A DNA stretch of 64,000 nt from Catellatospora bangladeshensis (GTDB taxonomy: Bacteria > Actinomycetota > Actinomycetes > Mycobacteriales > Micromonosporaceae). Shown one piece after another: positions 15,835 to 23,827 of the stretch; positions within the stretch are counted from its first letter, which is position 1, and the number at the start of each line of letters is the position of its first letter. The notes beneath the pieces were generated by a model. The model ran no database searches. It saw only the letters and a program-made list of their open reading frames with translations, and was not told where the DNA came from. The position numbers and the translations under genes were made by a program. The stretch is taken from assembly GCF_016862575.1 (NCBI RefSeq), contig NZ_BONF01000019.1, positions 1-64,000 of the forward strand. Direction: 5' to 3'.

Positions 15835-16884
15835 TCACTTGGCGCAGGTCAGGTACTTTTCGTCGAAGTCCTTCTTGAGGAAGTCCGTCTTGGCCTGGCG
15901 GTCGTTCTCGTACGTGGTGGCGTTGGCGGCGTTGACCACGAAGGAGCCGGAGTCGATGATGACACCGGGCGTGGCCATGGTGCAGCCCTCGGCGAGCTTC
16001 AGCAGCGCGTACGAGCCGACGTAGGCCTGGCCGACCGGGTTCTGCAGCACGGTCGCGGCGACCTCGCCGTTCTTGATGCCCTGGATGATGGTCGGGTCGT
16101 CGTCGATCGCGATCACCTTGATCGGCAGCTTGGCCTGCTTGACGCCGCCCGCCGCGGCCACGGCCGGGTTGTAGGCGGTGGTGACGATCGCGTTGACCTG
16201 GCTGCCCTTGGCGGCGAGCAGGTCGGCGACGGCCTTCTGCGCGGTCTGCAGGTCCTTGTCGATGTCGGTGATGGTGTCGAGCAGCTTCACCTTGCCGCCG
16301 GTCTCGTCGACGGCCTTCTGCACGCCCGCGATGCGGCGCTGGGTGTTGGAGTCGACCTTGTTGCCGGTGAGGTGGACCAGGTTGCCCTGGCCGCCCATGG
16401 CCTCGACCGCCGCCTTGGCCGCCTTGTACGCCGCCTCCTGCACGTCGGTGGAGAGGCAGAAGTCGGCGAGGTTCTTGTCGCCGGCCGGGCAGGAGGCCAG
16501 CGAGCCGACCTTGAAGCCCTGCTTCTTGAGGTTCTCGAAGGTCGAGTTGATGCTCTCCGGCGCGACGCCGAAGATGCCGAAGGCGTTGTAGCCCTGCGCG
16601 GCCAGCGAGGTGAGCACGTCGTTCTGCTTGGTCTGGTCCCAGCCGGCGGTCTCGTTGAAGGTGACGTCGCCGAAGGCGAAGTCGGCCTTGGCCTTGGTGC
16701 CGGCGTCCTTCCACGGCTGGAAGTACGGGTGCGCCCCGCCGGGCACCAGCGCCACCTTGACCTGAGCCGCGGTGAGCGCACCGGCCGCGCCCTCGGGCTC
16801 CTCTTCCTTCTTGGTGCAGGCCGACGCCGTGATCATCAGCGCGAGCACGCCGACGGCCGAGCCCAGTCGAACAAGCGGTCGCAT
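15835..16884 (-). CDS. Sugar ABC transporter substrate-binding lipoprotein
   Basis: 349 aa. Signal peptide with lipobox ITASAC (Cys about residue 23), so the mature protein is a membrane-anchored lipoprotein. The body is a type I periplasmic binding fold (Peripla_BP_4, RbsB-like): VKVALVPGGAHPYFQPWKDAG near 43-63 and AYNPAVAAAGGVKQA near 216. It captures the sugar for the CUT2 permeases. First gene of the transporter operon, preceded by GGGAAGGGA. A clear promoter and a TCCTATAGGA operator lie upstream. Confidence 0.92.
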   Translation of the reverse strand: MRPLVRLGSAVGVLALMITASACTKKEEEPEGAAGALTAAQVKVALVPGGAHPYFQPWKDAGTKAKADFAFGDVTFNETAGWDQTKQNDVLTSLAAQGYNAFGIFGVAPESINSTFENLKKQGFKVGSLASCPAGDKNLADFCLSTDVQEAAYKAAKAAVEAMGGQGNLVHLTGNKVDSNTQRRIAGVQKAVDETGGKVKLLDTITDIDKDLQTAQKAVADLLAAKGSQVNAIVTTAYNPAVAAAGGVKQAKLPIKVIAIDDDPTIIQGIKNGEVAATVLQNPVGQAYVGSYALLKLAEGCTMATPGVIIDSGSFVVNAANATTYENDRQAKTDFLKKDFDEKYLTCAK

Positions 16885-16909
16885 GACCGAGTCCCTTCCC
16901 TAGTCAGGC

Positions 16910-16979
16910 ACTTTCGGTTGTCGAAATCCTATAGGATATTTCCTAGATGTTGTTTACTCGGCTCGACGACCGTAGTCAA
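16910..16979 (-). promoter_or_regulatory. Promoter of the sugar ABC operon with TCCTATAGGA operator
   Basis: On the minus strand, -35 TTGACT (16974-16979) and -10 TAAACA (16951-16956) are separated by exactly 17 bases. The palindrome ATCCTATAGGAT (16926-16937) lies just downstream of the expected start point, a position suited to repression. The same core palindrome occurs at 30627-30638 and 38908-38920 near two other sugar-island genes. Confidence 0.75.
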
Positions 16980-17017
16980 CCCCCGTTGGTAACGAACACG
17001 ATCGAATACTGAAACCT

Positions 17018-17030
17018 GGAAACGCTTTCC
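17018..17030. promoter_or_regulatory. LacI-type operator candidate
   Basis: GGAAACGCTTTCC: GGAAA and TTTCC arms around a CGC centre, the classical form of LacI/CcpA-family operators. It lies about 40 bases upstream of the -35 box of the ABC operon promoter, so it could be a second control input. Confidence 0.45.
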
Positions 17031-17038
17031 TTGCAAGG

Positions 17039-17079
17039 CTTCGCCGTGATCGCGCTCGGCGTGCGCGATCACGGCGAAG
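17039..17079 (-). terminator. Hairpin terminator after the GH99-like gene
   Basis: A perfect 16-bp stem, CTTCGCCGTGATCGCG at 17039-17054 and its complement at 17064-17079, with a 9-base loop, 16 bases after the stop codon. Confidence 0.8.
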
Positions 17080-17095
17080 TGGACGGAACGGATGT

Positions 17096-18586
17096 TCAGT
17101 TAGGGATGATGTCGAATCGCTCCCAGCCGCCGATGGCGGTGCGGTTGGCGATCAGCGGGGCGGCGCCCGCGTTCTCGGCGGCTACGTAGCGGTTGTTGGC
17201 GGTGGCCAGGAGGCTGACGCTGCCGTCGGTGTTGCTGACGACGCGGAAGGTCTCCCAGGTGCCCGACGACGCCGCGTTGGCGATGAGCGGGGCGGTGTTG
17301 TCCGCGTGGACGAAGCGGCTGTTGATCCGGGCGCGCAGGGCGATGAGGCCGCCGCCCAGGTCGACGCGGTCGAACTGCTCCCACGGGCCGACGGAGGTGC
17401 GGTTGGCGATGAGCGGGGACGCGCCCGCGCTCTCCGCCGCCACGTACCGGCCGTTGACCCGGGCGCGCAGGCTCACCACCGTGGGGGTCGGGGCCGGCGG
17501 GTTCAGCCGGTCCACCCAGTACTTCGTGCGGGTCAGGTACGCCGTCTCGGACGCGGTGCCGGTCAGGCCGTACGCGCCGGAGAAGGTCTGATACCCGAAC
17601 CCGCCCGGCGGGGACGCGCTCGCCGGTTCGATGACCGAGCCCTCGTGCCACTCGTTGAACGAGGTGATCGACACCCAGCTCGGCGGGCCGCCATTGGCCG
17701 CCGCGAGGACGTTGCCCCACTGGTGGTCGTAGGTCGCCCCGTTCTCGCGGGACAGGGTCGGCGTCGTGTTGCCCGGCACCGCCCGGTCGTCGATGTAGCC
17801 GGGGCCGATCGACGGCGCCCAGACCAGGCCGTTCGCCTTGCAGTACGCGTGCGCGTTCGCCCAGCCGGGCGCGGTGTTCCCGGCGATCGCGTCGTACGTG
17901 TACATCCCGCCGAAGTGGGCCACCTTCGAGGTGTCCGTGGTCTGCGCCAGGATGATGTTGTTCGCCCGCAGCGGCCCGATGGGTGCCCAGTCGGTGATGC
18001 GCAGGCTCTCGAACACGTAGAACGCGGGCCGGTTGCCGTGCGCGGTGTCGCGGTAGTACGCCGCGTGCGACCCGTACCGGCTGTTGAGGTAGTTGACGTC
18101 GGCGACGGTGGACGCGGCGGTGCGCCCGCTGTAGGGCTCCAGGTGCCAGGCGACCTTGATCCCCGCTGCCGCGGCGGCGTCGAGCACCCGCGGGACCAGC
18201 CGGTCCTCGTAGGAGTTCTGCCCCCACCAGCTGTACACGATCACGCCGACCCCGGCCTGGGCGATCCAGGCCAGGTGCTGGTTGATCGCGTTGACGTCGC
18301 CGGAGTCGTAGGCGCCGAGCTTCGGGTACAGGTTCGCCCCGATGCCGGTGGGCGGGGTGTGCCCGCCCTGCTGCCAGTGCCGGTACGACCCGTTCACGGC
18401 CGGGCTGCCGTACCACGAGTAGTAGAAGATGTGCACGTTGGACGCGAGTGGTGCGGCGGCCGCGGCCTGTGCCGCGAGAGGAGCCGCCGCCGGCGGGGGC
18501 GCCGACGCCCGCGCGGGAGTCCCCGCGAGCGCCAGCAGCCCCACCGCCAGGAGCAGGGCGGACCAGGTCCGCCGTAGTCGGTTCAT
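17096..18586 (-). CDS. Secreted GH99-like glycosidase with fascin-like beta-trefoil
   Basis: 496 aa. Signal peptide about 1-28 (ALLLAVGLLALAGTPARASA). Residues about 50-365 resemble the GH99-like (endo-alpha-mannosidase-type) TIM barrel: HIFYYSWYGSP near the start, VIVYSWWGQNSYEDRLVPRVL, and the late motif ITSFNEWHEGSVIEP, whose NEWHEG is typical. A short PAPTPT linker leads to a C-terminal trefoil of about 120 residues with three repeats of the LRARVNGRYVAAES type. Probably cleaves alpha-mannoside-like linkages outside the cell. Its ribosome site overlaps the stop of the preceding dehydrogenase-like gene, so the two are one transcript. Confidence 0.8.
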   Translation of the reverse strand: MNRLRRTWSALLLAVGLLALAGTPARASAPPPAAAPLAAQAAAAAPLASNVHIFYYSWYGSPAVNGSYRHWQQGGHTPPTGIGANLYPKLGAYDSGDVNAINQHLAWIAQAGVGVIVYSWWGQNSYEDRLVPRVLDAAAAAGIKVAWHLEPYSGRTAASTVADVNYLNSRYGSHAAYYRDTAHGNRPAFYVFESLRITDWAPIGPLRANNIILAQTTDTSKVAHFGGMYTYDAIAGNTAPGWANAHAYCKANGLVWAPSIGPGYIDDRAVPGNTTPTLSRENGATYDHQWGNVLAAANGGPPSWVSITSFNEWHEGSVIEPASASPPGGFGYQTFSGAYGLTGTASETAYLTRTKYWVDRLNPPAPTPTVVSLRARVNGRYVAAESAGASPLIANRTSVGPWEQFDRVDLGGGLIALRARINSRFVHADNTAPLIANAASSGTWETFRVVSNTDGSVSLLATANNRYVAAENAGAAPLIANRTAIGGWERFDIIPN

Positions 18587-18596
18587 GGTCAGCCTC

Positions 18597-21431
18597 CTAC
18601 TGGGTGATGAGGTCGAACTTCTCCCACGGGCCGATGGCCGTGCGGTTGGCGATGAGCGGGTTGGCGCCGGAGTTCTCCGCGGCGACGTACATGCCGTTGA
18701 CCGTGGCGCGCAGGCTGACGCTGCCGTCGGAGTTGTTGACCAGCGTGAACGTCTCCCAGGAGCCGGCGGTGGCCCGGTTGGCGATCAGGTTGCCCGCGCC
18801 CGCGTTCTCGGCGCAGACGAACATGTTGTTGGCCTTCGAGCGCAGCGCGTAGTTGCCGCCGCCCAGGCTGACCAGGTCGTAGCGCTGGGTCGCGCCGATC
18901 GTGGTGGAGTTGGCGATCAGCGCCGTGGTGGCGTTGGCCGCGGTGACGTACTGGTTGTTGACCCGCGCCCGCCACGCGACCACCGGGGTGGTCGGCGCGC
19001 TGCCCGTGGTGAGGGTGAACGAGTCGACGTCGAACAGGTTGCCCGCGCCGCCCTTGAACACCAGGTACAGCGTGGTCGCCCCGGCCGGCAGCGCGGTCAG
19101 GTTGGCGCTGACGCTGGTGAACGTCTCCCAGCTGCCGGTCACCGGCACGGTCACCGTACCGTGCAGGGTGCCGGTCGCCGAGCCGGTGCGCACCTCGATG
19201 GTGCCGCCCGCGCCCGCCGAAGCGGCCCGCACGCTGATCTGGGTCGCGTTGGACACGTTGTACGGCGTGTACGCGATCCAGTCGTTGTTCTCGATGAAGC
19301 CGGCGGTGCGCCCGCCCTCGGCCGCCGCGTGGTCGGCCAGCTGCACGCCCGACTGCGAGCTGAAGTGCTCGCCCTGCCGCTTCTTCGGCTGCAGGGTGCG
19401 GGTGCTGCGCGAGGTGAGCCCGCCGTTGTCGGTGTAGCCGGCGTCGAAGACGCCGAAGATGTTCGCCGCCGCGTCGTGCTCACCGTCGACCGGGATGGTG
19501 ATGGTGCCGGAGCAGCCGGTCTTCGAGGTGATCTGGTGGGCGTGGCTGTCGTGGCCCAGCGAGTACGTCACGGTCACCCGCGAGCAGTCGATGGTGCCGT
19601 CCTCCGGGTCGCTGACGGTGACCGTGAACGGCACCGTGTCGCCGAAGTTGAACAGCTGCCCGTTGCCGGGCGTGGTCAGGTTGATCGTCGGCGCCGCGTT
19701 GCCGACCGTGATCACCAGGCTCGCCGTGCCGGTCAGGCCGCCGGGGTCGGTCACCCGCAGGGTCGGGGTGTAGGTGCCGTTGGTGGTGTACGTCTTCGTC
19801 GGGTTCGCGGCCGTCGACGTGGTGCCGTCGCCGAAGGTCCACAGGTAGCTCAGCGCCCCGCCCTCCGGGTCGGAGCTGCCCGCCGAGGAGAAGTTCACGG
19901 TCAGCGGGTTCGGGCCGGACGTACGGTCGGCGGTGGCCCGCGCGACCGGGCTGCGGTTGCCGCCGCCGATGTACTCGATGCGCCACAGGCCCTGGTTGTT
20001 GGAGCCGGTGCCGTAGTCGAGCACGTACAGCGCGCCGTCCGGGCCGAAGGCCATGTCCATGACCTGGGTGCCGGTCCACGGGAACGCCGAGATCTCGCCG
20101 GGCGTGCCGTCGGCGTTGAGCGCGATCGCCTTGATCCAGCGGCGGCCGTACTCACCGGCGAAGTAGCGCCCGTCCATCGACTGCGGGAACTTGATCGCCG
20201 AGGTGGACGAGGCGTTGTACCGGTAGACCGGGCCGCCCATCGGCGACTCCGAGCCGGTGCCGAACTCGGGCGGGGTGCCCGCGTCACCGGCGTAGCGGAT
20301 CCAGGCCGGCTTGGCGGCGGGCAGCGTGGCCTGACCGGTGTTGCGGAAAGAGTTGTTGGCCGGGCCGCCCGCGCAGTTGTACTTGGCCTGCGACGGGCCG
20401 GACGGGAACGTGTACTCGTTGTAGGTCTCGGTGCTGGTGTTGGTGCCGGTGCAGTACGGCCAGCCGTAGTTGCCCGGCGCGGTGATCCGGTTGAACTCGA
20501 CCTGCCCCTGCGGGCCGCGGGTGGAGCTGGTGGTGCCCGCGTCCGGGCCGTAGTCGCCGAGGTAGACGATGCCGGTGGCCTTGTCCACGCTCATCCGGAA
20601 CGGGTTGCGGAAGCCCATCGCGTAGATCTCGGGCCGGGTGTTCGCCGTCCCGGGCGCGAACAGGTTGCCCGCCGGGATGGTGTAGCTGCCGTCGGCCTGC
20701 GGCTTGATGCGCAGCACCTTGCCGCGCAGGTCGTTGGTGTTGCCCGAGGTGCGCTGCGCGTCGAACTGCGGGTTGCGGTCGGTGCGTTCGTCGATCGGGG
20801 TGTAGCCGCTGGACTCGAACGGGTTCGTGTCGTCGCCGGTGGTCAGGTAGAGGTTGCCCGCCGCATCGAAGTCGATGTCGCCGCCGACGTGGCAGCACTG
20901 GCCGCGGTCGTTGTCGACCTGGAGGGTGATCCGCTCGCTGGCCAGGTTGACGGTGTCGTCGGAGTTGAGCGTGAACCGGGACAGGCGCAGGTGGCCCTTC
21001 CAGGTGTTCCAGGTCGCGGTGGTGCCGGTGACCGGGGCGTCGCCGGCCGGGGTGCTCAGCGGCGGCGAGTAGTAGACCCAGATGAAGCGGTTGGTGGCGA
21101 AGCCCGGGTCGACCGCGATGCCCTGCAGGCCCTCCTCGTCATGGGTGTATACCGACAGCTTGGCCGCCTGCCGGGTGTTGCCGTTGACGTCGGTGACCCG
21201 GATCGTGCCGTCCCGGGCGGTGTGCAGCACCGACCGGTTCGGCAGCACGGCCAGTGACATCGGCTCGCCCAGCTCGGCCGAGCCGGTGGCCAGCGACACC
21301 TGCTGGTAGTCGGCGGCCGGGATCGGTGCCGCCGTCGCGGCGGGCGCTCCCGCCGCGACGGAGACCGCGAAGCTCGCGGCCAGGGTGGCGACGGCTGTGG
21401 ACCACAGCCGCCACCGGGGGACGTGTCTCAT
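18597..21431 (-). CDS. Secreted PQQ-type sugar dehydrogenase-like protein with PKD, CBM6-like and trefoil domains
   Basis: 944 aa. Signal peptide about 1-35. A six-bladed propeller of the soluble glucose/sorbosone dehydrogenase family fills about 40-490: EEGLQGIAVDPGF, CCHVGGDIDFDAAGNLYLTTGD, and SGNTNDLRGKVLRI. Then a PKD domain (about 493-575, SSDPEGGALSYLWTFGDG), an Ig-like domain with DPEDGTIDC, a CBM6-like domain (about 685-805, AEGGRTAGFIENNDWIAY), and a fascin-like trefoil (about 815-944). Likely oxidises a sugar or binds polysaccharide outside the cell; PQQ synthesis genes are not in the window. Co-transcribed with the GH99-like gene downstream. Confidence 0.85.
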   Translation of the reverse strand: MRHVPRWRLWSTAVATLAASFAVSVAAGAPAATAAPIPAADYQQVSLATGSAELGEPMSLAVLPNRSVLHTARDGTIRVTDVNGNTRQAAKLSVYTHDEEGLQGIAVDPGFATNRFIWVYYSPPLSTPAGDAPVTGTTATWNTWKGHLRLSRFTLNSDDTVNLASERITLQVDNDRGQCCHVGGDIDFDAAGNLYLTTGDDTNPFESSGYTPIDERTDRNPQFDAQRTSGNTNDLRGKVLRIKPQADGSYTIPAGNLFAPGTANTRPEIYAMGFRNPFRMSVDKATGIVYLGDYGPDAGTTSSTRGPQGQVEFNRITAPGNYGWPYCTGTNTSTETYNEYTFPSGPSQAKYNCAGGPANNSFRNTGQATLPAAKPAWIRYAGDAGTPPEFGTGSESPMGGPVYRYNASSTSAIKFPQSMDGRYFAGEYGRRWIKAIALNADGTPGEISAFPWTGTQVMDMAFGPDGALYVLDYGTGSNNQGLWRIEYIGGGNRSPVARATADRTSGPNPLTVNFSSAGSSDPEGGALSYLWTFGDGTTSTAANPTKTYTTNGTYTPTLRVTDPGGLTGTASLVITVGNAAPTINLTTPGNGQLFNFGDTVPFTVTVSDPEDGTIDCSRVTVTYSLGHDSHAHQITSKTGCSGTITIPVDGEHDAAANIFGVFDAGYTDNGGLTSRSTRTLQPKKRQGEHFSSQSGVQLADHAAAEGGRTAGFIENNDWIAYTPYNVSNATQISVRAASAGAGGTIEVRTGSATGTLHGTVTVPVTGSWETFTSVSANLTALPAGATTLYLVFKGGAGNLFDVDSFTLTTGSAPTTPVVAWRARVNNQYVTAANATTALIANSTTIGATQRYDLVSLGGGNYALRSKANNMFVCAENAGAGNLIANRATAGSWETFTLVNNSDGSVSLRATVNGMYVAAENSGANPLIANRTAIGPWEKFDLITQ

Positions 21432-21505
21432 CGAGGGGTTTCCTTCCGGGGGTGAGAACCCGGCGCGCGGGGCACGCGCCGGGGCGGGACGGGGAAGGTC
21501 AGTTG

Positions 21506-21594
21506 CGTTCGGCCGTCGGCGTCACCCGCCACCAAGGAGGTAAGCGAAGCGAAGCCGACGACCGGCGGGTGACGCCGACTGCAGAGGCCGAACG
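21506..21594 (-). repeat. Long inverted repeat between ThuA and dehydrogenase-like genes
   Basis: CGTTCGGCC plus GTCGGCGTCACCCGCC (21506-21530) is complementary to GGCGGGTGACGCCGAC plus GGCCGAACG (21564-21594), with a small bulge TGCAGA. The 25-bp stem and 33-base loop, including AAGCGAAGCGAAGC, would form a stable mRNA hairpin, probably a terminator or processing site. Confidence 0.75.
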
Positions 21595-21627
21595 CCGCAC
21601 GCGCGGAGCGTGTGCCAGCAGCTCAGC

Positions 21628-23739
21628 TCAGCTGCCGTAGATGTCGAGCTCCCAGAGGGAGTAGCCCCACTGGGTGGCGCGCTGGGTGCCGTTGATCCGC
21701 ACGTAGCGGCCGTTGCCGGAGACGGTCAGGTCGTCGACGCCGCCGTCACCGGTGGTGGTGGAGTAGATCGAGGTCCAGGTGCTGTTGTCGTTGGAGACCT
21801 GCACCTGGTACGCCCGGCCGTAGGCCGTCTCCCAGCTGAGCCGGACCCGGCTGATCACCTTCGCCGCGCCGAGGTCGACGGTGATCCACTGCGGGTCGCT
21901 GTAGGCGCTGCCCCAGCGGGTGCCGGTGTTGCCGTCCACGGCGTTGGCGCCGTTGTGCGCGCTGCCGGGCTCCACGCTGGAGACCGTCACCGGGCGGTTG
22001 CGCGACAGCAACTGGGGGCCGCTGGCCGGGGTGCCGTAGACGTTCAGGTCCCACAGCGAGTAGCCGTACTGGGTGAGGCCGCGCTGGGTGCCGTTGACCC
22101 GCACGTACCGGCCGGTGCCGGACACCGTCAGGTCGTCCACGCCGCCGTCGCCGGTGGTCGTGGTGTAGACGTTCGTCCAGGTGGCGTTGTCGGGCGAGGT
22201 CTGCACCTGGTACGCCCGCGCGAAAGCGGCCTCCCAGTTCAGCCGGACCCGGTTGATGGTGTACGAGCCGCCGAGGTCCACGGTGATCCACTGCGGGTCG
22301 GCGTACGCGCTCCCCCAGCGGGTCGCCGCGTTCCCGTCCACGGCGTTCGCGGCGACGTGCGCGCTGCCGGGCTCCACGCTGGACGCCGTGGCGGTCTTGC
22401 CCTGGGCGATGTCCGTGGCGGGCGGCGTGCCGCCGTCGGTCTTGATGCGGATGTTGCGGTAGTTGATGTCCGCGCCGGTGCCGTCGTTCTGCACGCCGAT
22501 GTACCCGTTGGCGATCGCCCGCGAGCTGGTGTAGTCGTTGATCTTCACGCCGTTGAGCCAGATCTCGACCCGCTGGCCGTGCAGCCCGATCTCGTAGGTG
22601 TTCCACTGGCCGGGCGGGTTGAGCGCGGCGGCGCGGGCGGTGGTGTTCGGCGCCTGGAAGCTGTACACGCTGCCCGTGGTGCGGCTCGGGTCGGCGTCGG
22701 TGGCGTCGATCTGGATCTCGTGCCCGGCGTTGACCGGCCCCCACGGGTCGTTGCCCGGGTCGGGGAAGCCGATGAACACGCCGCCGTTGTCGTCGCCCGG
22801 CATCATCCAGTCGACCTTGAGCGAGTAGTTGGCGTAGGTGCGCACCGGGAACCACAGCAGACCCATGCCGCCGAACGAGGTCAGCGTCTCGTTGGCCAGC
22901 GTGAACCCGCCAGGTCCGGCCATGCGCCACTGGTTCAGGCTCGCCTGGGTGCCGTCGAAGATCGCGGTGTAGCCGGTCTCCGGGCGGCAGTCGGCGGGCT
23001 TGGCCCCGGCCGCGATCTGGATGCCGCCGAGCAGCATGGTGCGGAAGTTCGCGTCGGCGTAGGTCTCCTCGGTGTGCCCGAGGCCGGTGTACCAGGATCG
23101 GCCGCCGCCGTAGTTCTGGCACCAGGTGATCGGGTGGTCGCCCATGGTCCCGCCCGAGTACGACGACTCGACCAGGCTGGACAGCACCTTCACGTTGCCG
23201 CGCGGGTTGGCGCGGTAGTTGTACCACTCGTCGGTGCGGGTCCAGGTCGGCGGCAGGTGCGCGGTGGAGATGTTCGCGCGGTCCTCGACCCGGATGGTGG
23301 CCTGCTGCGTGGCCGGGTGCGAGGCGAAGTACGCCCCGACCAGGCCGCCGTACCAGGACCAGTCGTACTCGGTGTCGGCGGCGGCGTGGATGCCGACGTA
23401 GCCGCCGCCGGAGGCGATGTAGCTCTGGAACGCGGCCTCCTGCGTCGTGTTGAGCACGTCGCCGGTGGTGGAGAGCCAGATGACGGCCTGGTACTGGGCC
23501 AGGTTGGCGGTGGTGAACTGGGCGGCGTCCTCGGTCGCGGTGACCGTGAAGCCGTTGGCGGTGCCGAGTGCCTGGATGGCGGCAATGCCGTTGGGGATGG
23601 ACGAGTGGCGGAAGCCGGCCGTCTTGGAGAAGACCAGCACCTTCGTCAGCGGTGCGGCGGACGCGGGCAGCGGCGCCGCCAGCGCCGTGCCGGCCGCCAG
23701 CGCGAGGCCGGCGACCACGGACAGAAACCTTCTGCGCAT
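21628..23739 (-). CDS. Secreted ThuA / DUF1080 protein with two F5/8C domains
   Basis: 703 aa, ATG with AAGGAG upstream. Signal peptide about 1-28. ThuA domain about 30-255 (KVLVFSKTAGFRHSSIPNGI, GGGYVGIHAAADTEYDW, GDHPITWCQNYGGGRSWYTGLGHTEE). DUF1080 / 3-keto-disaccharide hydrolase-like beta-sandwich about 262-430 (FDGTQASLNQWRM, VFIGFPDPGNDPWGP). Two F5/8 type C discoidin domains close the protein (about 440-570 and 575-703), each with NAVDGNxxTRWGSAYxDPQW. ThuA proteins are linked to trehalose or keto-sugar catabolism; with DUF1080 an activity on 3-keto-glycosides is plausible. The ThuA part is almost identical in DNA to the gene at 39146. Confidence 0.85.
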   Translation of the reverse strand: MRRRFLSVVAGLALAAGTALAAPLPASAAPLTKVLVFSKTAGFRHSSIPNGIAAIQALGTANGFTVTATEDAAQFTTANLAQYQAVIWLSTTGDVLNTTQEAAFQSYIASGGGYVGIHAAADTEYDWSWYGGLVGAYFASHPATQQATIRVEDRANISTAHLPPTWTRTDEWYNYRANPRGNVKVLSSLVESSYSGGTMGDHPITWCQNYGGGRSWYTGLGHTEETYADANFRTMLLGGIQIAAGAKPADCRPETGYTAIFDGTQASLNQWRMAGPGGFTLANETLTSFGGMGLLWFPVRTYANYSLKVDWMMPGDDNGGVFIGFPDPGNDPWGPVNAGHEIQIDATDADPSRTTGSVYSFQAPNTTARAAALNPPGQWNTYEIGLHGQRVEIWLNGVKINDYTSSRAIANGYIGVQNDGTGADINYRNIRIKTDGGTPPATDIAQGKTATASSVEPGSAHVAANAVDGNAATRWGSAYADPQWITVDLGGSYTINRVRLNWEAAFARAYQVQTSPDNATWTNVYTTTTGDGGVDDLTVSGTGRYVRVNGTQRGLTQYGYSLWDLNVYGTPASGPQLLSRNRPVTVSSVEPGSAHNGANAVDGNTGTRWGSAYSDPQWITVDLGAAKVISRVRLSWETAYGRAYQVQVSNDNSTWTSIYSTTTGDGGVDDLTVSGNGRYVRINGTQRATQWGYSLWELDIYGS

Positions 23740-23789
23740 CAGTGCTCCTTGGATCGGGTGGTCCAGGTCGGGGAGGTGCCTGTGCGGGG

Positions 23790-23820
23790 CGGGGAGGCGG
23801 TCGCACACGCCGCCTCCCCG
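23790..23820 (-). terminator. Stem-loop after the second dehydrogenase-like gene
   Basis: GGGGAGGCGG pairs with CCGCCTCCCC around a 9-base loop, 8 bases beyond the stop codon of the 23828 gene and before the ThuA gene on the same strand. Confidence 0.65.
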
Positions 23821-23827
23821 CGTCGGG